This document shows, in pieces, positions 1 to 9,925 of a DNA stretch of 64,000 nt. The stretch covers positions 1,178,001 through 1,242,000 of the forward strand of contig CAJQUN010000128.1 in NCBI GenBank assembly GCA_907163345.1, read 5' to 3'. Both the position numbers and the translations under genes were made by a program. The notes beneath the pieces were generated by a model. That model saw nothing but the letters and a program-made list of their open reading frames with translations, had not been told where the DNA came from and did not search any database. This DNA comes from Haberlea rhodopensis. Its lineage: Eukaryota > Streptophyta > Magnoliopsida > Lamiales > Gesneriaceae. Position 1 is the stretch's first letter, and each line of letters begins with the position of its first letter.

Positions 1-1096
1 CCAATGTTCCACATCATACATATGCAACAACAATGAATAACAACATGTATCGTACTCATAATGCACAAACTTGCATTTATCACATGTCAAATAATAAACA
101 TATTATACATGTTACCGTTGGGTTGCCCGTACGTCGCTTACGTACCTTTCCAAATATGGTGTGTTGCAGGACTCTATCCCCTGCGTTGTGTAGCTATCTG
201 TGAAGGCTCTACAACAGTGTACAACACAATATTAGATGCCAATTTATAGACCAAAATCAAAAAATCCAACAAAAACATAATTTTCCACTATTCAGCATCT
301 TGCGATCGATCGCTGCATCGAGGCGATTGATCGCCAGACTTCACTGGCTCGAGGCGATCGATCGCGCCATTTATGGCAATCGATCGCCTGCCTTTGATTT
401 TAGCTACTGGCCTTCGGCGATCGATCGCTGCGTTTGTAGCGATCGATTGCCACATGCTCTGTGCGCGATTTCTCCAGATTTTTCGAACACCCATCTTCAT
501 ACCATCCCATCTAGCATATAAGACATACAACATGCTTGAACAAACATGCTAAGAGCTACAATATACTACCATTAGTGTATTCAAATCGAAGTTCTACCCA
601 AACTTAAACTCACATGCATCAAAATCGCCCAACTTTATCAGTACTCACCCAAGCTTTCTGAAAACAGGGTATCATAATTCCTTTCCCAGATTTTCGAGCA
701 CCACTTTTCATACCAACAAATCCACCCAATTAAACATGCATCATGTTCAAGTAAACATGCTAGAAGCTTCATAAAAACACCATGAATGTAATTAAATCAA
801 AGGTTTAACAAAACCTAAGCTAGCATGCCATTAAAACATCATAACCAAACCCAAACTTAACCAAAATTTACCCCAAGCAAGATATGGTTCCTCACCCTCT
901 TTTGCTCCGATTTTTGGCAAGGTTCCAAGCAATAAAATAGCAGATCTCCTCCTCCTTCTTGCTTAGAAGGTGCTGGACGGTTTTTGCGAAAGAAAGGGAA
1001 GAGATTTGAGTGGTGGAAGGTTGAGTGATTGGGAGGGCAAGTGGGGGGTATGGGCAGCCATCAGCTGATGAAATGGGTATGGGTTGAGGGGGGTGG
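1..1096 (-). mobile_element. Chromovirus (Tekay-like) LTR fragment, cut by the window edge
   Basis: No gene lies here. Read on the minus strand, the stretch matches the LTRs of the other Tekay-like elements: the GTACGT-rich block at about 120-150 corresponds to the same block at 24054-24085 and 58815-58860. The conserved text about Cys-less TA-rich leader sequence and a GATCGATC cluster at 302-450 follow in the same order. The LTR start (TGTGATA...) is missing, because Copia element A begins at 1097. The other end lies outside the window. Inference: a resident LTR into which, or next to which, element A was placed. Confidence 0.7.
302..450. repeat. GATCGATC palindrome cluster 1
   Basis: Six sites of the GCGATCGATCGC type, three exact and three with one or two changes, are spaced about 20-40 bases apart within the LTR fragment. 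The open frames across this stretch on both strands are by-products of the repeat. Confidence 0.9.
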
Positions 1097-2594
1097 TGTA
1101 AGCAATCCTTAGAGCATACAACGCAGCGGAATAAAATTTTGGATTACTAGAACAATGGATCTATACATAGGGATTCATATCGGATAAAGGTTTACGAAGG
1201 TCTCACCCTTGTAGCGTGTTTGAGCAGATTCCACGGTGCACTACGTCCAACGATCCCGAGTCACGAGCAACACCTCCAAGGTTTTGCCTCAACGGTATCC
1301 ACACGATTAAACGAACAAGGGATGTTCAAGAACAAGTTGCTATGCTTATTCTTGAACAAACAAGACTCACGGTTACAATAACCGATCGACGACCACCACG
1401 AACCACCAAGAAAACACGGCGGCGATGGAGAAGCTCACGGCTTCAAGGAGGCGGCCGAGAGAGAGCTTGTAGAGTGAGGCTAGGTTTTATGATATAAAAT
1501 GTTATCAAGGAATGAATTAATCTAATTAATTACCTTGTTATCATTATAAACAATTTAATTAAAGGCTTTCACAAAGCCTCATGGGCTCAAGCCCATGATT
1601 TAATTAAATCCTCACAATTATTTAATTAAGACTCTTCTTAATTAATTAATTCATCCAATGAATTTAATTCCCTATATCGATTTAATCTTTTGTGCGACCC
1701 GATAGGATCTTGTAATGTTGGCAGTGACATAAAATCTCATTTTACGTTACAAGCAAAGAGCGGTGTCTAGCAACACATCGAGGCTACCCAAATTACAAGA
1801 ATGTCAATGACTCGACATAACCTTTAGAACTTGTGATAATATTAACCATGTAACTTAATCCCTTTGTCCTTTGTGTTTAGATTGAACACGAGCCATGGAA
1901 TAGTCATACTCGTATATTCAATCTCTATTTCTTGATCCCCAAGTAGAACTAGAATAAACGAATAAGCTCGATATCTCATATCGACTCATTCGAGCATGGC
2001 CATGCATTTTAGTTCTCACTTGATCAAGGGCCAAACACATCTCCTGTTATATAGGAGGGACAAATCCTATCTCGATCAGTCAACATCCCTCTACATAATT
2101 CGTAGTGTATCCAATAGTCGCCTTTATAGATTACCCTGTTACGGGTAACGTTTGACGATATCAAGATACATAACTCGTTATGTTGGGATCTCTGATGATC
2201 ACAAGTCGTAAGGATTACATACATTATTATCACTATGAGAATTGCATATGACGATCATATAACTATCCATGTTGCATTCTCATGGTGGGTCTGTCCAGTA
2301 CATCGTTCTCTAACATGTACCCATGTGTTGATTTGATATCTCATATCAATGAACAATTCATCAATCAACACATACTAGTCTCTACGTATTATCATTATCC
2401 CTATTCATGATAATACTTGACTAGGGACATCTTTAAGAATAATACAATATTATTCTAAGGATATTAACATATATATTAATTTACATTGCACAGTTAAAAG
2501 AATAATATATAATAATGAATTGCCATTCAAGAAATCATAAACATTGTATGTCAAAACAATCATCTAATGATTTGTCTTAGGGCATATCCCAACA
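1097..2594 (-). repeat. 3' LTR of Copia element A (1498 bp)
   Basis: On the minus strand it begins TGTTGGGATATGCC after the polypurine tract and ends in TTACA. It has TG...CA termini. The last 310 bases match the truncated 5' LTR of element D (about 34957-35270), and the first 220 match the D 3' LTR at 47989-48210. It has no GATCGATC cluster. Confidence 0.88.
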
Positions 2595-2607
2595 AATCTC
2601 CCACTTG
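2595..2607 (-). promoter_or_regulatory. Polypurine tract of element A
   Basis: The minus strand reads CAAGTGGGAGATT directly before the LTR, the same as in element D at 47977-47988. It would prime plus-strand DNA synthesis. Confidence 0.8.
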
Positions 2608-2609
2608 CA

Positions 2610-3962
2610 CTAAGACCACTCAGACATATACCTAATGCCTAGAGATCTAGTATGACGATCATGCTTCTGCTGTGACAGCGGCTTCGTCAATGGGTCAGAT
2701 ACATTATCATCTGTTGGTACTTTGCATATTTTAACATCTCCCCTTTCAACGATTTCTCAAATGAAATGGAAACGCCTAAGTATGTGCTTGGATCTTTGGT
2801 GAGATCTTGGTTCCTTAGCCAATGCGATCGCTCCATTGTTGTCACAATAGAGTTCTATCGGATCTTTAATGCTAGGCACCACTCCAAGTTCAGAAATGAA
2901 CTTCCTCATCCAAACCGCTTCCTTTGCTGCATCCGAGGCAGCAATATACTCAGCTTCCGTTGTAGAATCGGCTACTGTTTCTTGCTTTGAACTCTTCCAG
3001 CTCACATCACCTCCATTTAGGCAATACACATATCCAAATTGCGATCAAAAATCATCTTTGTCAGTTTGGAAGCTTGCATCAGTGTAACCCATTACATTGA
3101 GCTCTTCCTCACCTCCATAAATCAAGAATGTATCCTTAGTCCTTCTCAAGTACTTCAGGATGTTCTTGACAGCAATCCAGTGACCTTCACCTGGATCAAC
3201 TTGATATCTGCTCGTCATGCTCAAAGCATACGATACATCGGGACGAGTACATATCATGGCATACATGATAGATCCAATAGCTGATGCATATGGAATCTTA
3301 CTCATGCGTTGTCTCTCATCTGGTGTTGAAGGACACTGTTCCTTCGAGAGATAAATGCCACGCGTCATAGGCACGAATCCTTTCTTTGATTCTTGCATGC
3401 TAAACCTTTTAAGCACTTTGTCTATGTATGTACTTTGACTCAGACCAAGAAGCCTTCTTGATCTATCTCTATAGATCTTGATTTCTAATACATAGGTGGC
3501 TTCTCCCAAGTCTTTCATCGAAAAGCAATTCCCTAGCCAAATCTTTACAGATTGCAAGGCAGGGATATCATTTCCAATGAGAAGTATGTCATCTACATAC
3601 AACACTAGGAAAATGATTACGCTCCCACTGACCTTCTTGTAGACACAAGGTTCATCTTCGTTTTTGATAAAACCAAACTCTTTGATTGCATCATCAAATC
3701 GAAGATTCCAACTCCGAGAAGCTTGCTTCAATCCATAAATGGATCGTTGTAGCTTGCATATCCTTCCAGCATCCTTTGGATCGACAAAACCCTCGGGCTG
3801 TGTCATGTACACATCCTCGAGCAGATTTCCATTAAGGAAAGCTGTTTTGACATCCATCTGCCAGATTTCATAATCATGAAATGCAGCTATTGCAAGCAAG
3901 ATCCTGATGGATTTAACCGTGGCCACTGGTGAAAAGGTTTCATCATAGTCAACCCAATTACT
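2610..3962 (-). pseudogene. Copia pol fragment: reverse transcriptase (part) and RNase H
   Basis: The minus strand encodes the DETFSPV and QMDVKTAFLNG motifs, the RT active site YVDDILLIG, and an RNase H with YTDAS, STTEAEY and YCDNNGA. The reading frame is broken by two TGA codons: one at about 3045-3047 just after TDKDDF, one at about 2757-2759 after RRFHFI. At both places element D has CGA, so both look like CpG-to-TpG changes. The tail keeps a CAG where D has a TAG, so A shows the longer family end, stopping at 2610-2612. The upstream end is fused in frame to antisense LTR sequence (up to 4088), which gives a chimeric reading frame with no biological meaning that I can see. Confidence 0.9.
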
Positions 3963-4475
3963 CCTCCAAACCCTTCCCTCCTTCATTTTCGAGTTTGAGC
4001 AAAGAGGTGAAGAGAAATCCTTCCAAAAACTTGATTTGTGGGATTTGGTGTGAGATTTAAAGTCCCCTAGAGGTATGGATACCTCCATGTTGTTCTTATT
4101 GTGTTTGGATTGAGTTTGAAATAGTTTTGAAGGGTTTTGAAATGGGTTATTTTGGGTTGGTATTATTTTTGGTTGGGTGTTGGATTTTTGTGTTGCTTGA
4201 GGTGTATTTTGTTGGTTTATTGTGTTCTTATGTTGTTGGGTTGGTGGAAGGAGTATTGGTATGGTTTGGGATGGTTTTGGTGTGCATTAATGGTGAAAAT
4301 CGCGAGTCTGTATGGGGCGATCGATCGCCTGAAATGGTGTGATCGATCGTCAACAGGCAGTATCGAAATCGCAGGGTAGGCGATCGATCGCCTGAAATGG
4401 CGCGATCGATCGCCGAGGGGCAGTGTCCAAAACGTAAGGTAGGCGATCGATCGCCATGTATGGCGCGATCGATCG
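3963..4475 (+). mobile_element. Chromovirus (Tekay-like) LTR, first part, split by Sirevirus G
   Basis: The sequence follows the T1 LTR from about 23345 on, including the TTGATTTGTGG block and the GAGGTATGGATACCTC palindrome. It runs up to the Sirevirus insertion and resumes at 19009. The first 350-400 bases of the LTR are absent, lost at the junction with element A. The junction position is accurate to about 10 bases. Confidence 0.8.
4317..4475. repeat. GATCGATC palindrome cluster 2 (left part)
   Basis: Six sites of the GGCGATCGATCGCC type lie here, spaced about 20-45 bases. The last site is cut in half by the Sirevirus insertion. Two more sites follow on the other side at 19032-19066. Confidence 0.92.
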
Positions 4476-5080
4476 TGTTAGGATCGGGGTAGTGTTTAGA
4501 AGGGGGGGGGGGGGGTTGAATAAACACTAGATTCAATTTCGATTTCTTTTCTGGTTAACTGTAAACTGTTAAGTATTACAGTTGCTTCTCAATATCAGGC
4601 AAGTCAGCAGACACTTGTTATAGTGCGGAAAACGTCTACTGAACTTGTGAGGAATAAAACTGAGGTAATAAAGCAATGAACAAATAACACAAGAGTTGTT
4701 TCTGGAAGTTCGAAGCACAACGCTTCTACGTCTCCCCTTCTTACTTTGCAGGAAGGATTCACTAGAAGACTTGGTTTACACTTTACAGTATACAACCTTC
4801 TTAGGCACTAACACACTTGGCCTAAACTCCTAGCAATCACAATCTTCTTAACTTTTGATTACAAGAGATTCTATAACACTCTTTACAAAATAAACATTCT
4901 AGCTTCGAGTGTTTTTGAGCAGCAGACTTCAATTGGAATAATCTATCACAGATTCAGTTTCACTGCTTGTCTGCTCTTTGCTGAACGTTTGGAATATCAG
5001 TAATATGATTTTCTTGTTTGCTTTGAAGTATATCTCTTTGTTGAAAATCGCTCAGCACTTCTTCATTCTCTGCTTGGACG

Positions 5081-5088
5081 TATTTATA
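5081..5088 (-). promoter_or_regulatory. TATA-like box in Sirevirus G 3' LTR
   Basis: TATAAATA on the minus strand. The same site is present in the other LTR at 18366-18373. It is the best candidate for the LTR promoter, by sequence only. Confidence 0.5.
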
Positions 5089-5354
5089 GGTTTGGTTGTC
5101 CAACGGTAGCTTTTCTGTATATGGAAGAGATTAGCTTTCCAAAATCATATTGTCTTCTTTCCTATTTTGTTTAAGCAACGACTCTTTTCACTCTGACGGT
5201 AATGGTGGCGGAGATATAGCAGGGTGTGCCGCTCTGTTGTACCTTTGTCAGAGAATGTTGTACTTATTTTGTCTTGTTGCTTAGTGCTCTTACTGGAAGT
5301 TTAGACTTCTGCTGGTTTTCTTTGTTCAACTGGTCGTTCATCCTCTTATGACCA

Positions 5355-5692
5355 GTTGATGTCTTTGTTCAGTGAGAGACTATCCGGTTGATAGTTGTCC
5401 AGTAGATGTCTGTCCAGTTGGTGGCCATCCAGTTGATGTCTTGTCCAGTTGATGTCTATCCAGTTGGTAGTCATCCAGTTGATGTCTTGTCCAGTTGATG
5501 TCTATCCAGTTGGTAGTCATCCAGTAGGTGTTTAACATCCGGTAGGAGTCTTCATCCGGTAGGACTTTAACATCCGGTAGGAGTCTTCATCCGGTAGGAC
5601 TTTATCACCCGGTAGGACTTCATCCAGTAGGTGTTTAACATCCGGTAGGAGTCTTCATCCGGTAGGACTTTAACATCCGGTAGGTGTTTGTA
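5355..5692. repeat. Degenerate short tandem repeats in Sirevirus LTR
   Basis: Units of about 15-25 bases alternate between a CCAGTTGATGTC type and a CATCCGGTAGGAGTCTT type, about 18 in all. They lie in the early part of the LTR, upstream of the TATA-like box. The matching array is at 18640-18970, with a few unit changes. Confidence 0.85.
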
Positions 5693-5724
5693 ATCACCAA
5701 AACTTAGAAATCGGTTTCCCAACA

Positions 5725-5740
5725 ATTTCCCCCTTTTTGG
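5725..5740 (-). promoter_or_regulatory. Polypurine tract of Sirevirus G
   Basis: The minus strand reads CACCAAAAAGGGGGAAAT directly before the LTR start. This fits a plus-strand primer. Confidence 0.8.
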
Positions 5741-6644
5741 TGATGACAAAACTAAGCAATAATCGATTTCCTACTCGAGTAAATAAGATGAGAATCCTGA
5801 AAATATTTGAAGACATAATGTCAAAGAAATTTTCATTTGTTATAAATATAAGCAGATTACAAGATGTAATCAAACTGGACAATTTAGAGAGATTCATCTT
5901 TATTTAAGATGAATTCTAATAACTTGAATAGAATCTAGGACAAATCTAGTTTTACACAATATAGCTGATACATGACAAATTTTTAAACAAGTACTGTAGA
6001 CCCGGAGAGCTTCGATCCACCTAATGTCATAGAGGAAGAGCTCGATCCACCTTGTTATAGAGGAAGAGCTCGATCCACCTTGTTTCAGAGATGAAGTCAG
6101 GAAGAGTCAAATGTATATGCATCTGGCCTCCATGACTCTGTCTTCCGGTCTACCTTGTTTCAGAGAGGAAGTCTGGAAGAGTTCAAATGTATATTCATCA
6201 GGCCTCCATGGTTTATAGATTCACCTAATGAAAATACTCATCTCTGTTGAGAATACTCTATCTCTGTCTTCCCCCTTTTTGTCATCAGCACCCAGATAAC
6301 TCCTGATTGCAGTTCCTGACTGATGATGAGCATCAGAGCAGGATCCAAACGCTGAAGCTTAACGGAGCTGGGTTAGATAAGTAATCAACCCATGAAGGGT
6401 TGATTTAGATAAGTAATAAACCCATGAAACTGAACAATTGTAAGATGTAAACCAAGGAATTTTCAAAGAGTTCAAAAGAATCATGATTTGTGAATGTGAG
6501 TTATGAAAGCAAACATGAGTCTCTATTTATAGAAGAAATGCATTTAGTGTGAACACACTAATGTTGTTACGATAAATGCGAAGAAAAAGTCAACTAAAAA
6601 CAGTAAATAGATAAGAGTAATTAAAGAGGGATCAGAAAATGATA
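5741..6644 (-). other. Sirevirus 3' untranslated region, no gene seen
   Basis: About 900 bases between the envelope-like gene and the polypurine tract. No frame is convincing. Short repeats of a GAGCTCGATCCACCTTG type occur at about 6010-6180. Confidence 0.6.
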
Positions 6645-7375
6645 CTATTTTCTCCCGAACCAATGTTGGGAATAGTCGCGCTTTTCGGTAGGCGGTTGGC
6701 GCGGACTTCGAGATCTGGGCTGAGCAGTTGATCTGGACTGAGTGAGTGCTCCAGTTGCAGGGGATGAACGACCAGCTGAACTTGAAGCTCGCTGTGATGA
6801 AGGAGCAGTTCTGCTGGGTTCAGGCAGTCTGCGGATTATTTGAGGAGCTGCAGGCAGACTGTTGCATATATCTTGAATCTGAGAAGCAAATGCTGCCTGC
6901 ATGGTGGCCAACTGATCGGTTAAGACTTTATTGGCGTCTTCAATCTTTTCTCAAAGAGCCAGGGATGTGGCAGCATGAAGAGATTCATTATTTTGAGTAA
7001 TCTGAAGACGAGCCAGGCCAAATCTAGAAAATGCGTCAGCAACTGCAGTCTCAGCAAAAGTCTGAAGTCTGGTGACAGTAGTAGTTAGACTATTTAAGTC
7101 TCTGTAGACTTGCTGGAACTGAGAGTCCGTGTGCTGCTGATGGGTTCCAAGAATAAGAGTCGCAGTCCGCTCTTCCTGCTTAAGTTTATTGACATCGCTG
7201 GCTAGTGCTGATATTGCAGTGGAGAGATTTGCTAGCTGTGCAGCAATGTTTGGTGGCTCGTCCAGAGGGTTTGTGAAGACAAAGAAATCCTCTGAAAGTT
7301 CTTGAGCCATGGACGGATCCACGGCAATCATTTGAGTATCAGCAGTAGGAACAAAAACACCGGGATGAGCATCTA
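6645..7375 (-). pseudogene. Envelope-like gene of Sirevirus, 3' part
   Basis: This continues the envelope-like frame after the solo LTR insertion, entering at the ATCTA duplication. It encodes a heptad-like region with many Leu and Gln around LANLSTAISALASDVNKL, which suggests a coiled coil. A Ser/Pro/Arg-rich tail ends at 6645. An in-frame TGA at 6951-6953 breaks it; the surrounding context suggests a former CGA. No transmembrane segment is seen here. Confidence 0.7.
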
Positions 7376-7853
7376 TGTGGGGTCTTCCCACCTTAACAGT
7401 GATTAATAGACATAAGAAGGACTAATCATGCATTAAATACATCTTAGGGTTCTAGTTGTTACATGAGCTAACAACTATACAGGCTAAAAAAAAACTTTAA
7501 AGCTTATTAGTTACATTCCCACAATGAATGTTAACGTGTTAGATTTATACTACTCCTAGAGTAGATACTAAACAGAAGCTGAAACCTATACGTTCATGTG
7601 TTCCTCGTAGCTCACTGCCTCAACCCGACCCTTAGTCCTTTAGTCCAAAAGTGTACCTACAGGAACAACCCATCGTGAGCATGTACATAGTTACTTAACA
7701 TCATAAGGCAATGGCATATAATTAAACGCATGAAAATAATTGGTAACGTATACTTCCTGGTTAATCGCATAACCCTCTTTGGTTGTCCCTGTTTCATAGC
7801 CATGCATAAGAATCATTAATTCTTAACATGAATGATTAAAATCGTTATCTTAT

Positions 7854-8060
7854 AACATCATCATCGTATAAGCATCATCATCTTGTAAATATCATCATCT
7901 TATGACATCATCATTATATAAGCATCATCATCTTGTAAATATCACCATCTTATAACATCATCATTGTATAAGCATCATCATCTTGTAAATATCATCATCT
8001 TATAACATCATCATTGTATAAGCATCATCATCTTGTAAATATCATCATCTTATAACATCA
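7854..8060. repeat. 50-bp tandem array, about 4 copies
   Basis: The unit holds CATCATCAT runs and a GTATAAGC block. Four full copies start at 7854, 7904, 7954 and 8004, with few differences, followed by a partial copy. Confidence 0.9.
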
Positions 8061-8205
8061 TCGTCATATAATATAACAGTAAATGTACGACATCTTAGTT
8101 AAGTGAACATGCTGGTTATTCATTGCCTTCTTGTTGTTGTCCCTGATTCATAATTATGCATATGGGCATCTTACCCTGTGGCATCTTACCACATTATAAA
8201 CATCG

Positions 8206-8430
8206 CATGGCCTCTTACCATGTGGGGCGTCTTACCCCGTGGCATCTTACCACAATAACATCATGGCCTCTTACCATGTGGGGCATCTTACCCCGTGGCA
8301 TCTTACCACAAATAACATCATGGCCTCTTACCATGTGGGGCATCTTACCCCGTGGCATCTTACCACAAATAACATCATGGCCTCTTACCATGTAGGGCAT
8401 CTTACCCCGTGGCATCTTACCACAAATAAC
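8206..8430. repeat. 57-bp tandem array, about 4 copies
   Basis: The unit runs CATGGCCTCTTACC... and itself holds three related sub-blocks around CATCTTACC. Frames stay open on both strands because 57 is a multiple of 3 and the unit lacks stops. These are not genes. Confidence 0.93.
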
Positions 8431-8787
8431 ATCATATGAATATATATAAACGTCTTAACAACATCGTAAACATCTTATAAACATCTTAAACATCGTATGA
8501 ACATCATCATGTAAACATCGTATAAACATCATCATTTCATCGTGAATACTCATGCAATAAAAGCATAGTTGTAGTGTAAAGATGTGTGTTACCGTCCGAT
8601 GCCCGTACGCTTCTTACGTACCTTTTCAAAAGGAGGAGGAGTCAACAGACTTTATCTCCTTGATGGTGCCGGTACCTGGGATGGTTCTACAAGACCACAT
8701 AATACCATATTAGATGCCTCAAAACCATCTCACATCATAAACTTAACAAAATAAAACATCATTATATTTTTCAACTTTCTGCCTCTC

Positions 8788-9007
8788 TCGATCGATCGGC
8801 CCAAGGTCTCGATCGATCGAGACATTGTGCACAAACAGTGCCTTAGTGTTCTGCCTCGCTCGATCGATCGAACATTTTACCGATCGATCGAGGAGCTTCA
8901 CCGATCGATCGAGAAATCCTTCGATCGATCGGCACCAAAATTTTGAAAACATGCATTAGGCCTTCTGCCTCGCTCGATCGATCGGGACCAAATCTCGATC
9001 GATCGAG
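8788..9007. repeat. GATCGATC palindrome cluster 3
   Basis: Eight exact CGATCGATCG cores with varied outer bases (TCGATCGATCGA, CCGATCGATCGA, TCGATCGATCGG) within 220 bases. The core is kept while the flanks vary, unlike the clusters with fixed GCG...CGC flanks. Confidence 0.93.
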
Positions 9008-9925
9008 AGCTCTGAAAAATCGGGATTTCCCCAGATTTTTGAGCACCTCTTTTCACACCAACATTTCTACTACATAATACATCTTTCATGCTGAAACAAG
9101 CATGTGAAGAACTTCATCAAATATCCATGTAAGCTCTTAAATCAAAGGTTTAACAAAAACCTAAGCTAACATGCATCATAACATCATCATAATCTTCATC
9201 CTCAACCAACTTTAACAGAAACAGAGTATGCTTATCTTTTCCAGATTTTTCGAGCACATAGATTCATAACAAGAAATCTATCACATATATCATGTAAAAT
9301 GCTCAAACAACCATGCTAGTAGTTACTTAATACTACCATGTAAGCATCCCTACCAAGGTTCCACCCATACTTATATTTATCATGCAATAAAACATCCCAC
9401 CAAAACCCAAGCTTAACCAAAGACCTCCGAAAAACAGAGTACACATCATTACCCCTCTTCTTGCTCCTCTTTTTGCAAGGACTTTGAACACTTTTACCAA
9501 GCTTTCCTTGCCTTAAAGCAGCTTGTTCTGGGACGAAAATGGAGGAGAAAGGGAGGAGAGAAGGAGATGGAGTTTTTGATTGAGTGGTAGCATGGGTTAG
9601 GCAAGTGGGGGGTATGGGTTGAACAAGTGGGGGAGGGTGAGGTGACCGAGTGGTGGGGGTGGGGTGGTGTGGTTGGGGTGCCATGTGGTGTTTAATTGTG
9701 TCCCGGTATTTAGTACGATGTATTAAAATATCCTCACTCGATATTTTCTAACTTCATTTCATTAATACATCCTTTAAAACACCTAACATGTTCCCCATAT
9801 CATATCATCATATCATAAATCATGGCCCCCAATTTAAATACACCACAACCCTTAAACACATCATAATTCATCATCGTAGAACATAATCATATCACATAAT
9901 TACATGACATTTCGGGGGTATTACA

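Larger units (their letters stand above)
1097..3962 (-). mobile_element. Copia element A, truncated (3' LTR plus end of pol)
   Basis: The element reads on the minus strand: the end of pol (RT and RNase H), a polypurine tract, then a complete 3' LTR. It belongs to the same family as element D at 34957-48210, whose protein is almost identical where they overlap. It stops abruptly at about 3962, in the first third of RT, where the sequence turns into a chromovirus LTR in the opposite orientation. The 5' LTR, gag, protease and integrase are missing, so this is a dead fragment made by deletion or recombination. Confidence 0.9.
4476..5724 (-). repeat. 3' LTR of Sirevirus G (1249 bp)
   Basis: On the minus strand it starts TGTTGGGAAACCG right after the polypurine tract and ends in CTAACA. 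A run of about 14 G lies at about 4502-4515. A TATA-like TATAAATA lies on the minus strand at 5081-5088. Short degenerate repeats fill 5355-5692. Confidence 0.93.
7376..9925 (-). mobile_element. Solo LTR of a Tekay-like chromovirus (2550 bp)
   Basis: The direct duplication ATCTA at 7371-7375 and 9926-9930 flanks it exactly. On the minus strand it begins TGTAATACCCCCGAAATG and ends in CCCCACA. No internal region or second LTR is present, so it is a product of LTR-LTR recombination. It holds two tandem arrays (7854-8053 and 8206-8430) and a GATCGATC cluster (8788-9007). Its closest relative in the window is the T2 LTR at 57974-60297. Confidence 0.93.

Noticed and set aside
300..533. Open frames of 70-80 codons on both strands with repeated IDR and DRS residues
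   Set aside because: They come from translating the GATCGATC palindromes. The same kind of frame appears at every cluster (for example 4228-4536, 8743-9089, 22488-22926, 37648-37998, 48784-49110).
7854..8430. CRISPR-like spacing of repeats
   Set aside because: The repeats are head-to-tail with no unique spacers, and this is plant LTR sequence.
8156..8439. Open frames across the 57-bp array on both strands
   Set aside because: The unit length is a multiple of three and has no stops. The peptides are pure repeat.
9316..9684. 122-codon frame with Pro/His-rich start
   Set aside because: It lies inside the solo LTR and matches low-complexity LTR sequence seen in the other Tekay-like LTRs.
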